From Xanthobacter aminoxidans (GTDB lineage Bacteria; Pseudomonadota; Alphaproteobacteria; Rhizobiales; Xanthobacteraceae): 64,000 bases of DNA. This document shows positions 15,050-24,846 of this stretch, piece after piece (position 1 is the stretch's first letter; each line of letters opens with the position of its first letter). The position numbers and the translations under genes are program-made. The stretch is taken from the NCBI RefSeq assembly GCF_023571765.1, contig NZ_JAMJXC010000002.1:372001-436000 (forward strand), given 5' to 3'. The notes under the pieces were generated by a model. That model saw nothing but the letters and a program-made list of their open reading frames with translations, ran no database searches and was not told where the DNA came from.

Positions 15050-15679
15050 TTATCGCGCCGCCGTTTCCCGGGCACGCACCACCAGTTGCTCCGCCGTGGG
15101 CAGGATGCCGGCGACGATGCGGTCCACGCCCTCGGGCGTGGGATGGAGCCCGTCCGGCAGGTTCAGCGCCCGGTCGCCGGCGATGCCTTCGAGGAAGAAG
15201 GGATAGAGCAGCACGCCCTCGGCTTCGGCGATGTCCGGGAAGATCCTGTCGAACGCCTCGCGGTAGGGCCGGCCCATGTTGGGCGCCGCCTTCATGCCGG
15301 CGAGGAGCACGGTGATGCCGCGCTTGCGCAGCCGCTGGACGATCTCCGTGAGCGCCTTGCGCGTCACGGCGGGATCGAGCCCGCGCAGCATGTCGTTGGC
15401 GCCCAGTTCCACGATCACCGCGTCCGTGCCCTGGGGCACCGACCAGTCGAGGCGGGCGAGGCCCTGGCTCGCCGTCTCGCCGGAGACGCCGGCATTCTCC
15501 ACCTTCACGTCCAGCCCCTTCGCCCTCAGCGCGGCTTCCAGCCGGGCGGGAAAGGCGGCGGTGCGCGGAATGCCGTAGCCGGCGGTCAGGCTGTCGCCGA
15601 AGGCGACGATGCGCAGCGGTGCCGCCGCCGCCCCTGACGCGAACGTGAAGACGAGGAAAGCGGCGATCAGCCCCGTCAC
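15050..15679 (-). CDS. tesA: SGNH arylesterase, TesA-like
   Basis: Periplasmic GDSL/SGNH hydrolase of the TesA/arylesterase group, acting on acyl thioesters or esters. All catalytic blocks are seen: FGDSLTAGYG (Ser), VELGANDML (Asn) and DGLHPTPEG (Asp and His). The frame is open to 15805, but that would cover the start of the divergent ABC gene. The GTG at 15679 gives a normal signal peptide (VTGLIAAFLVF...ASGAAAA) and a 209-residue protein of typical length, so I prefer it; ATG 15775 is an alternative. Divergence from a YbbA/YbbP pair mirrors the known tesA-ybbA-ybbP association. Confidence 0.9.
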   Translation of the reverse strand: MTGLIAAFLVFTFASGAAAAPLRIVAFGDSLTAGYGIPRTAAFPARLEAALRAKGLDVKVENAGVSGETASQGLARLDWSVPQGTDAVIVELGANDMLRGLDPAVTRKALTEIVQRLRKRGITVLLAGMKAAPNMGRPYREAFDRIFPDIAEAEGVLLYPFFLEGIAGDRALNLPDGLHPTPEGVDRIVAGILPTAEQLVVRARETAAR

Positions 15680-15773
15680 CGCCTTAAATGACAGGTCCCA
15701 TGGGTCAACCGGCAGGTCTCTCTTTCCTCCCTGCCCGACCCCACGCAGCACCGGACGCACGGCAAACCCTGGC

Positions 15774-16493
15774 ATGGACGATATTTCCTCTCCGCTTCGC
15801 ACCATCGCGCTGAAGCATGTGGACCTTTCCCTCGGTACGGGGGCGGCCCGGGTTCATGTCCTGAAGGACATCTCTGTCGAGATCGGGGCAGGCGAGGCGG
15901 TGGGCCTCGTCGGGCCGTCGGGGTCCGGCAAGTCGACGCTGCTCATGGTGATGGCCGGACTGGAGCGGGTGGATTCGGGGCAGGTGAACGTCGCCGGCAC
16001 GGACATCACGCGCCTCGGCGAGGATCCGCTGGCGCGCTTCCGTGGCCGGCATGTGGGCATCGTCTTCCAGTCCTTCCACCTCATCCCGACCATGACCGCG
16101 CTGGAAAACGTCGCGGTGCCGCTGGAGCTCGCCGGCCGCGCCGACGCCTTCGACCGCGCGCGGCAGGAACTCGCCAATGTCGGCCTCGCCGAGCGGGCGC
16201 AGCATTATCCGGGCCAGCTCTCCGGCGGCGAGCAGCAGCGCGTGGCGCTGGCCCGCGCCCTCGCCCCCGAGCCGCCCATCCTCGTCGCCGACGAGCCCAC
16301 CGGCAATCTGGACGAGGCCACCGGCCGGCAGGTCATGGACCTCATCTTCTCCGTCCACCGGGCGCGCGGCACAACGCTGGTGCTCGTCACCCACGATGCG
16401 GCGCTCGCCCGCCGGTGCAGCCGCGTGCTGCGCCTGCGCTCGGGGGTGATCGAGGAGGACACCAGGTCCGGCCTTGAGGTGGCCGCCCGATGA
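15774..16493 (+). CDS. ybbA: ABC transporter ATPase, YbbA/LolD type
   Basis: A 239-residue ATPase of the MacB/LolD/YbbA class. Motifs: Walker [12 protein letters not shown] (near residue 45), Q-loop [11 protein letters not shown], signature [15 protein letters not shown], Walker [17 protein letters not shown] and H-loop VLVTHD. It partners the FtsX-type permease that follows with a 4-base ATGA overlap. The substrate is unknown; the class usually moves lipids, lipoproteins or hydrophobic compounds out of the inner membrane. Confidence 0.93.
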   Translation: MDDISSPLRTIALKHVDLSLGTGAARVHVLKDISVEIGAGEAVGLVGPSGSGKSTLLMVMAGLERVDSGQVNVAGTDITRLGEDPLARFRGRHVGIVFQSFHLIPTMTALENVAVPLELAGRADAFDRARQELANVGLAERAQHYPGQLSGGEQQRVALARALAPEPPILVADEPTGNLDEATGRQVMDLIFSVHRARGTTLVLVTHDAALARRCSRVLRLRSGVIEEDTRSGLEVAAR

Positions 16494-19036
16494 GCCTTGC
16501 TTCTTCGCGGCTCCCCGTGCCGCTGCGTCTCGCCCTGCGTGAACTGCGCGGCGCGCGGCGGGGCTTCGGCATCTTCCTCGGCTGCCTCGTGCTGGGCGTG
16601 ACCGCCATCGCCGGCATCGGCTCCTTTGCTGGCGCCCTCACCCAGGGGCTGGAGCGGGAGGGCCGCGCCATCCTCGGCGGCGACGCCGGCTTCAGCGTCG
16701 TGCAGCGGGAGATGACGGCGGAAGAACGCTCCAGCCTCGACCGCCACGGCACCCTCGGCTCCGTCGCCTTGCTGCGCGCCATGGCCCGGACCGAGGCGGG
16801 CGATGCCTCCCTCGCCGAAGTGAAGGCGGTGGACGGCACCTATCCCCTCGTCGGCACGGTCGGGCTCGACCCGCCCATGCCCGTTGCGGACGCATTGAAG
16901 GAAAAGAACGGCGTGTTCGGCGCCGCCGCCGATCCGGTGCTGCTCGGCCGGCTCGGCGTGAAGACCGGGGACCGCATCCGGCTGGGCGATGCCACCTTCG
17001 AGGTTCGCGCCACGCTCACCAGCGAGCCGGACAAGCTCTCCTCAGGCGTCGGCCTCGGCGCCCGTCTCCTCGTCTCCCAGGCCGCGCTCCCGGCCACCGG
17101 CCTCATCCAGCCCGGCAGTCTGGTGCGCTGGAGCTATCGCCTGCTGCTGGACAATCCCGCCCCGGAAAACCTGAAGGCGGTGATGGGGGAGGTGCGCGAG
17201 CCCATGGGCCGCGCCGGATTCGAGGTGCGCACCCGCGACGGCGCGACGCCCCAGCTGGCGCGCAATGTGGGGCGCATCAGCCAGTTCCTCACTCTCGTGG
17301 CCCTCACTGCGCTGCTGGTGGGCGGGGTGGGCGTCGCCAATGCGGTGTCGAGCCATCTCGCCGGCAAGCTGGAGGTCATCGCCACCCTGAAGGCGGTGGG
17401 CGCGACCCGCCGCGACGTGTTCCTAACCTATGGCGCGGAGATCGGCCTCATCTCCGCCTTCGGCATCGTGCTCGGCCTGATTCTGGGTGCGGCGCTGCCC
17501 TTCGCCGCCACCGCTGCCATCGGCGCGCTCGTGCCGTTTCCCCTCGATCCGCAGCTTGATTGGGCGGCGCTGGCGCGGGCGGCGCTCTACGGGCTGGTGG
17601 TTGCCGCCGTGTTTTCGGTGATCCCGCTGGCGCGGGCGCAGGAAGCGCGGGTTTCGGCGCTGTTCCGGGATGGCATCGGCGAGATGCGGCGGCGCATTTC
17701 CCTGCCCTATCTGCTGCTCGTCGGCGGCCTCGGGACGGCGCTGGTGGTGCTCGCCCTTCTCACCTCCGACGACAAAAGGGCCGCCGCGATCTTCCTCGCC
17801 GCGGCTGCCGCCGTGTTCGTGCTGCTGCGGCTGGTCGCCTCCGGCCTCATGGCCCTCGCCCGGCGGGCGCCCCGGCCACGCGGCGCGGCAGCGCGCCTCG
17901 CCCTCGGCAACATCCACCGGCCCGGCGCACTCACGCCTTCGGTCGTGCTCTCGCTGGGGCTGGGCCTGTCGCTGCTGGTGGGCATCTCGCTGGTGGATGC
18001 GAGCCTCAACCGCGAGCTGAACGGACCCGTGCGGGAGAATGCGCCGAGCTTCTTCTTCGTCGACGTGCCGAACAGCGAGGAGGCCGAATTCCGTACCTTC
18101 CTCGCCGAGCAGGCGCCGGGGGCGGTGGTGAAGTCCGTGCCCATGCTGCGCGGGCGCATCACCCATGTGAAAGACATCCCCGCGGAAGAAGTGAAGCCCC
18201 GCCCCGATGCCGCCTGGGTGTTGCAGAGCGACCGCGGCATCTCCTCCTCCGCCACCGTGCCCGAGGGCTCCACCGTGGTGGCCGGGAAGTGGTGGACGGG
18301 AGACGAGACCGAACCCCTCGTTTCCTTCGACAGCGAACTGGCCGCCGGCCTCGGCCTCAAGCTCGGTGACACGGTGACGGTGAGCGTGCTGGGCCGCAGC
18401 GTCACCGCCCGCATCGCCAACCTGCGACAGGTGAAGTGGGAGCGGCTCGGCATCAATTTCGTCATGGTGTTCTCGCCCGCGACCTTCGCCGGCGCGCCTT
18501 ATACGGTGCTCGCCACCCTCGCCTTCCCGGATGGCGGCGACACGGCGCGGGAGATCGCGCTGCTGAAAGCCATGGCGGCGCGCTTCCCTGCCATCACCAC
18601 GGTGCGGGTGAAGGAGACGCTGGAGGAAGCACAGCGGATGCTGGACAACCTCTCCCTCGGCATCCGCGCGGCCAGCCTCGTCACCCTCATCACATCGGTC
18701 CTGGTGCTCGCCGGAGCGCTCGCCGCCGGGCGCGAGCGGCGCATCTATGATGCGGTGATCCTCAAGACGCTGGGCGCCACCCGTGGCCGGCTGACCCTCG
18801 CCTATGGCCTCGAATACGCCGGCCTCGGCCTCGCCACCGCCATCGTCGCGGCTGCGGCGGGCACGGCGGCGGCCTGGGGTGTGGTGACGCAGGTGATGGA
18901 CATCCCCTTCACCTTCGCCCCCCTTCCCGCCTTCGGGGCGGTGGTGGCGGCGCTGGCGGTGACGCTGGTGGTCGGGCTGCTGGGTACCCTTCGGGCACTT
19001 TCGGCGCCCCCTGCGCGGGTGCTTCGACACCTTTAG
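16490..19036 (+). CDS. ybbP: ABC exporter permease, YbbP/FtsX family
   Basis: An 848-residue inner-membrane protein with an N-terminal membrane helix (about residues 27-48), a large periplasmic domain and FtsX-type helix triplets near residues 260-390. A second helix pair and periplasmic domain follow, with a last helix triplet near 725-840. Two FtsX cores in one chain is the YbbP layout. Translation is coupled to the upstream ATPase. The pair sits opposite the tesA-like gene, suggesting handling of the same lipid or ester class, though no substrate has been firmly set for the family. Confidence 0.93.
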   Translation: MSLASSRLPVPLRLALRELRGARRGFGIFLGCLVLGVTAIAGIGSFAGALTQGLEREGRAILGGDAGFSVVQREMTAEERSSLDRHGTLGSVALLRAMARTEAGDASLAEVKAVDGTYPLVGTVGLDPPMPVADALKEKNGVFGAAADPVLLGRLGVKTGDRIRLGDATFEVRATLTSEPDKLSSGVGLGARLLVSQAALPATGLIQPGSLVRWSYRLLLDNPAPENLKAVMGEVREPMGRAGFEVRTRDGATPQLARNVGRISQFLTLVALTALLVGGVGVANAVSSHLAGKLEVIATLKAVGATRRDVFLTYGAEIGLISAFGIVLGLILGAALPFAATAAIGALVPFPLDPQLDWAALARAALYGLVVAAVFSVIPLARAQEARVSALFRDGIGEMRRRISLPYLLLVGGLGTALVVLALLTSDDKRAAAIFLAAAAAVFVLLRLVASGLMALARRAPRPRGAAARLALGNIHRPGALTPSVVLSLGLGLSLLVGISLVDASLNRELNGPVRENAPSFFFVDVPNSEEAEFRTFLAEQAPGAVVKSVPMLRGRITHVKDIPAEEVKPRPDAAWVLQSDRGISSSATVPEGSTVVAGKWWTGDETEPLVSFDSELAAGLGLKLGDTVTVSVLGRSVTARIANLRQVKWERLGINFVMVFSPATFAGAPYTVLATLAFPDGGDTAREIALLKAMAARFPAITTVRVKETLEEAQRMLDNLSLGIRAASLVTLITSVLVLAGALAAGRERRIYDAVILKTLGATRGRLTLAYGLEYAGLGLATAIVAAAAGTAAAWGVVTQVMDIPFTFAPLPAFGAVVAALAVTLVVGLLGTLRALSAPPARVLRHL

Positions 19037-19069
19037 CCAAGTATTTGACGGTACGTTATTCTTCGCCGG

Positions 19070-19100
19070 CTCCACGAAATATTTACCGGCATTCGTGGAG
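19070..19100. repeat. Short perfect inverted repeat between ybbP and Spy-like gene
   Basis: CTCCACGAA and TTCGTGGAG, 9-bp arms around a 13-base AT-rich centre. There is no T-tract. It lies about 130 bases before the Spy-like start and could be an operator or an mRNA hairpin. The rest of 19037-19227 shows only a TTGACG hexamer at 19045 as a possible -35. Confidence 0.4.
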
Positions 19101-19227
19101 GAATGGTACCAAACTGCACCGCGCCGACGCCTCGCGAATCGGCGCGGCCCCGGATGCGCGCCGCTTCCGGCACGATCCCGGACAGACCGGCCGGCACTCC
19201 GCCGGACCGCACAGGGAGCAAAAGAAC

Positions 19228-19728
19228 ATGCGCTCTTTCCGTCAGTTCGCCCTCGCCTCGGCGACGGCCGTGGCCCTCGGCACGGTCTTCGCGGGCGGCA
19301 TCGCGGCCGCCCAGCCGGCGCCCGCCGCTCCCACCGACGCCGCGCCCTACACGGCCGAAGACGCCGCGGCCGTGCTCGACGCCCGCCTCGCCGCACTCAA
19401 GACCGTGCTGCGCCTGACCCCCGACCAGGAGAAGCTCTGGCCGCCGGTGGAAGCCTCCATCCGCGACGCGGTGAAGGGCGCCATCGAACGCCGCGAGAAG
19501 CGCCTCTCCGCCCCGCCGCCGGCCACCGTGCTGGACGTGCTCGCCAACGTCGCCACCGCCGAACAGGCCCGCGGCAAGGCGCTCGCCAACTTCGTCGAGG
19601 CGGCCAAGCCCTTCGTCGCCTCGCTGACCCCGGCCCAGCGCAACCGCATCCCCACCTTCCTCGGGGTGCATGACAACGGCCAGCAGCCCAACACCTCCGA
19701 GCTGTGGATCTTTGAGGAGGAGGAGTGA
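19228..19728 (+). CDS. Periplasmic Spy/CpxP-like LTxxQ-motif protein
   Basis: A 166-residue protein with a clear signal peptide (ATAVALGTVFAGGIAAAQ) and two LTxxQ motifs, LTPDQEKLWPPVE (near residue 70) and LTPAQRNRI (near 135). These mark the Spy/CpxP family of periplasmic, ATP-independent chaperones or stress sensors. The mature region is helical and charged. The preferred start, ATG 19228, follows AGGGAGCAAAAG. Its stop overlaps the start of the next small secreted protein (TGATG), so the two are probably co-translated. Confidence 0.85.
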   Translation: MRSFRQFALASATAVALGTVFAGGIAAAQPAPAAPTDAAPYTAEDAAAVLDARLAALKTVLRLTPDQEKLWPPVEASIRDAVKGAIERREKRLSAPPPATVLDVLANVATAEQARGKALANFVEAAKPFVASLTPAQRNRIPTFLGVHDNGQQPNTSELWIFEEEE

Positions 19729-20039
19729 TGCGCGCGCTGACCCTTCTCGCCCTCGCCGCCCCGGCGCTCGGCGCGCTCGCCGCTCCGGCGGCCGCCTTCC
19801 CGCTGCCGCAGGCACCTGAGGTCGCGACCGTCCAGACCGTGGCTGGCGGCTGCGGCGTCGGCTTCCATCGCGGCCCGTGGGGCGGCTGTCGCGGCAATGG
19901 CGCGGTGTATGTGGCCCCGCACGCGGTCGTCGTGGCGCCCCGTCCGGTCGTCGTCGCGCCCGGTCCGGCAGTGGTCGTGCCCGCGCGTCACTGCTGGTGG
20001 CGTGCCGGCCCCTACGGCTCGGTCCGCGTCTGCAACTGA
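19728..20039 (+). CDS. Small secreted Gly/Cys/Trp-rich protein, GCG_CRPN-type
   Basis: A 103-residue protein with signal peptide (cleavage near AAAFP). The mature part begins with a conserved block VQTVAGGCGVGFHRGPWGGCR, then a Val/Pro/Ala repeat (VVVAPRPVVVAPGPAVVVP), and ends HCWWRAGPYGSVRVC. The first block matches what I know as the GCG_CRPN prefix domain of proteobacterial small exported proteins; function unknown. Four cysteines could form disulfides or bind metal. It is translationally coupled to the Spy-like gene and has a paralogue 110 bases downstream. Confidence 0.8.
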   Translation: MRALTLLALAAPALGALAAPAAAFPLPQAPEVATVQTVAGGCGVGFHRGPWGGCRGNGAVYVAPHAVVVAPRPVVVAPGPAVVVPARHCWWRAGPYGSVRVCN

Positions 20040-20060
20040 AGCGCGGCTGAAGCGTTTCCC

Positions 20061-20087
20061 CAGGGCGGCGGCTGGACCGCCGCCCTG
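20061..20087 (+). terminator. Hairpin between the two small secreted paralogues
   Basis: Perfect 11-bp stem CAGGGCGGCGG / CCGCCGCCCTG with a 5-base loop, followed by TCTATTG. The T-tract is weak, so partial termination or a processing hairpin is possible. Confidence 0.5.
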
Positions 20088-20149
20088 TCTATTGCGTCGT
20101 AAAACGGCGGCGGGCACGCCGCTTCGCTCTCGGCAACAGGAGAGACATC

Positions 20150-20404
20150 ATGCGCAAACAGATCCTGATCGCCGCCGCCGCGGCGGGCTTTCTCGGGCTC
20201 GGCACCGGCGTCGCCGCCGCCTTCCCGGCGCCCCAGCCGCTCGATCGGCTCGCGACGGTCCAGACGGTCGCCGGCGGCTGCGGCATCGGCTGGCACCGTG
20301 GCCCCTGGGGTGGCTGTCGTCCGAACTACTGGCGGCCGTATTGGGGGCCGCGCTATTGCTGGTGGCGTCCCGGCCCGTGGGGCCCCGTGCGCGTCTGCCG
20401 CTGA
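20150..20404 (+). CDS. Small secreted Gly/Cys/Trp-rich protein, paralogue
   Basis: An 84-residue exported protein clearly related to the one ending at 20039: TVQTVAGGCGIGWHRGPWGGCR and the end CWWRPGPWGPVRVCR match it, but the Val/Pro repeat is replaced by a short Trp/Tyr/Pro segment. The start ATG at 20150 follows CAGGAGAG. A recent-looking tandem duplication with a diverged middle. Function unknown. Confidence 0.8.
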   Translation: MRKQILIAAAAAGFLGLGTGVAAAFPAPQPLDRLATVQTVAGGCGIGWHRGPWGGCRPNYWRPYWGPRYCWWRPGPWGPVRVCR

Positions 20405-20534
20405 GGCAGACCCGCTCCTCACTTCGGTGCAAGTGCACCTCTTCCGGCCCGGTGCGACCACAGGGCGGCCGCCGAACGCTTGATCGGACGGCGCCGCCGT
20501 GCAAGCACGGAAAAAACGGCAGGGGAGCGCCATC

Positions 20535-21878
20535 ATGACCAAAGGCGAGGCGGATCTCGTCATCGGCGAAGGGCGGGCGCTCGGCGCCCACCCGTTGCGC
20601 GCGGCCATCCTGAGGGAACTGCATGCGCGCCCCTTCGTGCCGGTCTCGGCACCGCGCCGCATGCTCCATGCCGCCTTCCTGCTGGATGCGGCGGGCGCCC
20701 AGTCCGACCGCGCCGCGCTCGCGGCGCTGTGCAACGCCCGCGGGCTGCCGGCCCCGGCGCCGGGGGCGAAATATCATCACGTCTCCTTCGGCGGCGCCGA
20801 GCTGCGCTGGGAAAGCCACGCGGAATTCTGCACCTACACCTGGGACCTGCCCTCCCTTGACCTCGCGGAGGGGGGGCTGCCGTTTCAGCCGCCGGCGACC
20901 ACCCTCGCCAGCCCCTTCGGCGAAGTGCCGCAGCCCGGTCCGCTGCTGGTGGCGGTGGATCTGCACCTCCTGCGGGACACCGCCGAGGACTTCTTCCTCG
21001 AAAAGGTGTTCGACCGCTCCAGCCTCGCCCGCGCGGACGTGAGCGACGGCTTCGCCGAGATCGCCACCGACTTCATGGCCGACCCCTCCGGCTTCGTGCG
21101 CATCCTGGTGCGCGACCGCGGCCTCGGCGCCGATGCGTGTGGCGCGCTGGTGCAGCGGGTGCTGGAGATCGAGACCTACCGCACCCTCGCCCTTCTCGGC
21201 CTCCCGGAGGCGCAGCGCCTCGCGCCCGAGGTGGCCCGCATTGAGCAGCGGCTCGCCGGATCGGCCACCGAAATGATGTCGGCCAAGGGCCTGTCCGACA
21301 ACAACCGCCTGCTGGACGAACTGGTGGCGCTCGCCGCCGAGCTTGAGGCGGGGGCCACCGCCTCCCTGTTCCGGTTCGGCGCCAGCCGCGCCTACATGGA
21401 GATCGTGCGGCTGCGCCTCGCCACCATCCGCGAGATGTCGGTGCCCGGCTTTCCCACCTGGCAGCAGTTCCTCGACCGCCGCATGGCGCCGGCCATGCGC
21501 ACCTGCTTCACGCTGGAGGAGCGGCAGGACAAGATCGCCCAGAAGCTCGCCAACGCCGCCGACCTGCTGCGCACCCGCGTGGACGTGGAGCTGGAGCAGC
21601 AGAACCGCGACCTGCTCACCTCCATGAACGACCGCACCCGCCTGCAGCTGCGCCTTCAGCGGACGGTCGAGGGCCTGTCCGTCGCGGCGATTTCCTATTA
21701 TGTCGTCAGCCTCGTGCACCACCTCGCCGAGGGCATCCACGAGAGCGGCGTCGACGCCAGGATGCTCGGCATCCACATCGACGTGGGGCTGGTGACGGCG
21801 GCCGCCGTACCGCTGGCGCTCCTGGGCGTGTGGTCCGTGGTGCGACGCATCCGCAGCGCCCACGGCGACGGGGATTGA
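20535..21878 (+). CDS. DUF3422 family membrane-anchored protein
   Basis: A 447-residue protein recognised as the DUF3422 family. The large N-terminal part is soluble (HPLRAAILRELHARPF near residue 15, HVSFGG, AEFCTYTWD). Two closely spaced C-terminal hydrophobic helices (about 385-403 and 418-438) anchor it; between them is HHLAEGIHESG. No enzymatic function is established. The start ATG at 20535 follows AGGGGAG. It is separated by 130 bases from the small secreted genes and by 36 from the next hydrolase. Confidence 0.9.
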   Translation: MTKGEADLVIGEGRALGAHPLRAAILRELHARPFVPVSAPRRMLHAAFLLDAAGAQSDRAALAALCNARGLPAPAPGAKYHHVSFGGAELRWESHAEFCTYTWDLPSLDLAEGGLPFQPPATTLASPFGEVPQPGPLLVAVDLHLLRDTAEDFFLEKVFDRSSLARADVSDGFAEIATDFMADPSGFVRILVRDRGLGADACGALVQRVLEIETYRTLALLGLPEAQRLAPEVARIEQRLAGSATEMMSAKGLSDNNRLLDELVALAAELEAGATASLFRFGASRAYMEIVRLRLATIREMSVPGFPTWQQFLDRRMAPAMRTCFTLEERQDKIAQKLANAADLLRTRVDVELEQQNRDLLTSMNDRTRLQLRLQRTVEGLSVAAISYYVVSLVHHLAEGIHESGVDARMLGIHIDVGLVTAAAVPLALLGVWSVVRRIRSAHGDGD

Positions 21879-21914
21879 ACGACGGGGATCCAAAAGAGTT
21901 TAGGGGGAGGGCTG

Positions 21915-22745
21915 ATGGACCACGAGGTCGAATACAACAACCGTGCCCGCGTGCCGGACCATCCCGCCATCTTCGAGCGCTGGGCGCACAGCTCGGCCGC
22001 CATGCGCGGGGCAGCGGTGGCGGCGGACCTCGGCGTACCCTACGGCTCCGGCCCGCGGCAGATCCTCGACATCATCTGGCCGGGTACCGACCGGCAGGCG
22101 CCGGTGGTGCTGTTCCTCCACGGCGGCTACTTCCAGTCCCTGCACCCGCGCGATTTCACCTTTGCCGCGGCCGGGTGCCTCGCCCATGGCGTCGCCATGG
22201 CATTCGCCGGCTATGACCTCGCGCCGCTGGTGCCGGTGGGCACCATCCTCGCGCAGGCGCGGGCGGCGGCGATCACGCTCTACCGCCTCGTCGGCCGTCC
22301 GCTGGTGGTGTGCGGCCATTCCGCCGGCGGCCACCTTGCCGCAGCGCTGGCCGCCACCTCCTGGCGGGAGATCGATGTGGATACGCCGGACAATCTGATC
22401 CCGTCCGGTCTCGGCATCTCCGGCGTCTATGAGCTTGAGCCGCTCGTCCCCACCTCCATGAACAAGGCGCTGCGCCTCGATGCGGAGGAGGCCCGGCGCC
22501 TCTCCCCCGCCTCCTGGCCGGTGCCGGCGGGACGCAGCTTCGATGCCTTCGTCGGCGGCGCGGAGAGCGCGGAATTCCTGCGGCAGGCCCATGACCTCGC
22601 CGCGAGCTGGCGCGCCAAGGGCGTGGCCGCGCAGGCCTTCGACGTGCCGGGCGCGAACCACTTCACGGTGGTGGATACGCTCGCTGATCCCTCCTCGCAC
22701 ATGGTGCGCCGGCTGGTGGAGATGGCCCGCGCCATCTCCCAGTGA
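21915..22745 (+). CDS. Alpha/beta hydrolase, kynurenine-formamidase-like
   Basis: A 276-residue alpha/beta hydrolase with the oxyanion motif LFLHGGYF, nucleophile GHSAGGH, and a late GANHFTVVD giving the catalytic histidine. This set resembles the esterase/kynurenine formamidase group, but no other tryptophan catabolic gene is nearby, so substrate is unassigned. The start follows an AGGGGGAGGG Shine-Dalgarno. It is followed at 31 bases by a metallo-hydrolase. Confidence 0.9.
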   Translation: MDHEVEYNNRARVPDHPAIFERWAHSSAAMRGAAVAADLGVPYGSGPRQILDIIWPGTDRQAPVVLFLHGGYFQSLHPRDFTFAAAGCLAHGVAMAFAGYDLAPLVPVGTILAQARAAAITLYRLVGRPLVVCGHSAGGHLAAALAATSWREIDVDTPDNLIPSGLGISGVYELEPLVPTSMNKALRLDAEEARRLSPASWPVPAGRSFDAFVGGAESAEFLRQAHDLAASWRAKGVAAQAFDVPGANHFTVVDTLADPSSHMVRRLVEMARAISQ

Positions 22746-22776
22746 CCGGCACACGACACGCCAGAACGGACCTTTC

Positions 22777-23415
22777 ATGCAGCCCATCCAGATTGCCGTC
22801 GTACCCGTCACGCCGTTCGAGCAGAACTGCTCCATCCTGTGGTGCACCAAGACCATGAAGGGCGCGGTGATCGACCCCGGTGGCGATCTCGACCGGATCC
22901 GCGCCGCCATCGCCGAGACCGGCGTGACCATCGAGAAGATCCTGCTCACCCACGGACATGTGGATCACGCCGCCGGCGCTGCTGAACTGGCGGAAAGCCT
23001 CGGCGTGAAGGTGGAAGGCCCGGGCGCGGCGGACCAGTTCATCATCGATGACATCCCGCGCATGGCCGAGAAATACGGCATCGAGGGCGCCCGTTCGGTG
23101 ACGCCGGATCTCTATCTGAACGAAGGCGACACGGTGAGCGTGGGCGACGTGTCGCTGGAGGTGCTGCACGTGCCGGGGCATACGCCGGGGCACATGGTGT
23201 TTGTCCACCGCCCGGTGGGCCTCGCCATCGTCGGCGATACCTTGTTCCGGGGCTCGGTGGGGCGCACGGACTTCCCCTATGGCGATCCCGATCTGCTCAT
23301 CAAGGGCATCAAGGAAAAGCTGCTGCCCCTCGGCGACAACATGGTCTGCCTTCCCGGTCATGGTCCTGTCACGAGCATCGGCGACGAGAAGGCGCATAAT
23401 CCCTTCCTGCGCTGA
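22777..23415 (+). CDS. MBL-fold metallo-hydrolase, glyoxalase II-like (YcbL type)
   Basis: A 212-residue zinc hydrolase with the binuclear motif THGHVDHAAG, then VPGHTPGH, GDTLFRG and PGHGP histidine/aspartate ligands in order. Length and lack of the C-terminal glyoxalase domain match the YcbL/GloC short type, which hydrolyses S-lactoylglutathione-like thioesters. The start ATG 22777 lies 31 bases after the hydrolase stop. Confidence 0.92.
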   Translation: MQPIQIAVVPVTPFEQNCSILWCTKTMKGAVIDPGGDLDRIRAAIAETGVTIEKILLTHGHVDHAAGAAELAESLGVKVEGPGAADQFIIDDIPRMAEKYGIEGARSVTPDLYLNEGDTVSVGDVSLEVLHVPGHTPGHMVFVHRPVGLAIVGDTLFRGSVGRTDFPYGDPDLLIKGIKEKLLPLGDNMVCLPGHGPVTSIGDEKAHNPFLR

Positions 23416-23448
23416 CCATCCCAGCGCCCACTCTTCAGGAGACCGCCC

Positions 23449-24156
23449 GTGACTGCCGCCCGGCGCTACGCCGTCTACCTCGCCCCGCCCTCCGATGGCG
23501 CCCTCTGGCGCTTCGGCTCGGCGGCGCTCGGCTATGACGCGGAGACAGGCGCCGCGCTGGCTGCTCCCGACATCGCCGGCTTCGACGCGGCGGCCTGGCA
23601 TCAGGCGACCGCCGAGCCCCGCCGCTACGGCTTCCACGGCACGCTGAAGGCGCCGTTCCGGCTCGCGGACGGCGCGTCCGAGGACGATCTGGCGCAGCTC
23701 ATGGCCCGCTGCGCCGCCGGCCATCATGCCTTCGAGATGCCGCCGCTGGAGGTCCGCGCCATCGGGCCGTTCGTGGCGCTGGTGCCGGCGGTTCCATCGC
23801 CCAAGCTCGAAGACCTCGCGCGCTCGGCGGTGCTGGAGCTGGATGGCCTGCGCGCCCCGCTCTCGGCCTCGGAGATCGCGCGGCGCAAGCCCGACCGGCT
23901 CTCGGCTCGCCAGCTCGGCTATCTGGAAACCTATGGCTACCCTTACGTGCTCGACGAGTTCCGCTTCCACATGACGCTGACCGGTCCGCTGCCGGAGCCG
24001 GAGCGGGTTCAGGCGCTGAACGCGCTCACCGCCGCCTTCGCCGCCAGCGGCGCGGACGTGCCCGCGACGATCACGGACATGGCGCTCTACGTGCAGGAGC
24101 CCGGGGCGCCGCAGTTCCGGCTCCTGCGGCGGTTTCCGCTGGGAGCCACCCAATGA
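23449..24156 (+). CDS. DUF1045 protein (2H-phosphodiesterase-like, phosphonate-associated)
   Basis: A 235-residue protein of the DUF1045 group, usually encoded with C-P lyase genes. Two H-x-T type motifs, FHGTLKAPF (near residue 65) and FHMTLTGPL (near 173), mark the 2H phosphoesterase fold. The start is GTG 23449 after AGGAGACC. It overlaps the next gene by ATGA. No phnGHIJKLM gene is in the window, so the pair is an orphan remnant or serves a different pathway. Confidence 0.87.
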   Translation: MTAARRYAVYLAPPSDGALWRFGSAALGYDAETGAALAAPDIAGFDAAAWHQATAEPRRYGFHGTLKAPFRLADGASEDDLAQLMARCAAGHHAFEMPPLEVRAIGPFVALVPAVPSPKLEDLARSAVLELDGLRAPLSASEIARRKPDRLSARQLGYLETYGYPYVLDEFRFHMTLTGPLPEPERVQALNALTAAFAASGADVPATITDMALYVQEPGAPQFRLLRRFPLGATQ

Positions 24157-24767
24157 AGCAGCTCGGCGAGACGCCGCTCATCGATCCCACGGCGCAGGTC
24201 CGCGCCTCCACCCTCGGCCGCTACACCGAGGTGGGTCCGCGCACCAAGCTGCTCGAAGTGGAGATGGGCGATTACTCCTACGTGGTGAACGATTCCGACA
24301 TCGCCTATGCGCGCATCGGCAAGTTCTGCTCCATCGCCGCCATGACCCGCCTCAATCCCGGCAACCACCCGACGTGGCGGGCCTCCCAATCCCATTTCCT
24401 CTATCGCGCCTCCGCCTATTTCCCCGGCGAGGAAGACGAGACGGATTTCTTCCAGTGGCGGCGCGACCAGCAGCTGACCATGGGCCATGACGTGTGGATC
24501 GGCCACGGCGCGGTGGTGCTGGCCGGCCGCAGCATCGGCACCGGGGCCGTGGTGGCGGCGGGCGCGGTGGTGTCAAAGGACGTGCCCGCTTATGCCATCG
24601 TCGCCGGCGTGCCGGCGCGCCTCGTGAAGTGGCGGTTTCCCGAGGAGATCGCCGCGCGCCTCCAGGCGCTCGGCTGGTGGGACTGGACCCACGCGCAGCT
24701 CCGCGCGGCCTTGCCGGACTTCCGCAGCCTCCCCATCGAGGCCTTCCTCGAGAAATACGAGGGCTGA
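24153..24767 (+). CDS. Hexapeptide-repeat acyltransferase, phosphonate-metabolism type
   Basis: A 204-residue left-handed beta-helix transferase: hexad-like sequences from residue 10 ([15 protein letters not shown]), an insert with [12 protein letters not shown] (typical of xenobiotic/chloramphenicol-type acetyltransferases), then [25 protein letters not shown] and the PARLVKWRF end motif. The conserved histidine in NHPT fits a catalytic base. It matches the transferase usually found beside DUF1045 in phosphonate clusters. The acceptor is unknown. Confidence 0.88.
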   Translation: MKQLGETPLIDPTAQVRASTLGRYTEVGPRTKLLEVEMGDYSYVVNDSDIAYARIGKFCSIAAMTRLNPGNHPTWRASQSHFLYRASAYFPGEEDETDFFQWRRDQQLTMGHDVWIGHGAVVLAGRSIGTGAVVAAGAVVSKDVPAYAIVAGVPARLVKWRFPEEIAARLQALGWWDWTHAQLRAALPDFRSLPIEAFLEKYEG

Positions 24768-24846
24768 AGGCCTCGCCTTCGGCCAACCCGATACCGCCGC
24801 CGCCCCACCGCTCCCCTTCGGCGCGGAAGGGTGCTAATCATCGCCG

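Noticed and set aside
17423-19396. A 657-residue minus-strand open frame opposite ybbP
   Set aside because: Antisense of an FtsX-type permease; Arg/His/Gln-rich without any fold signature.
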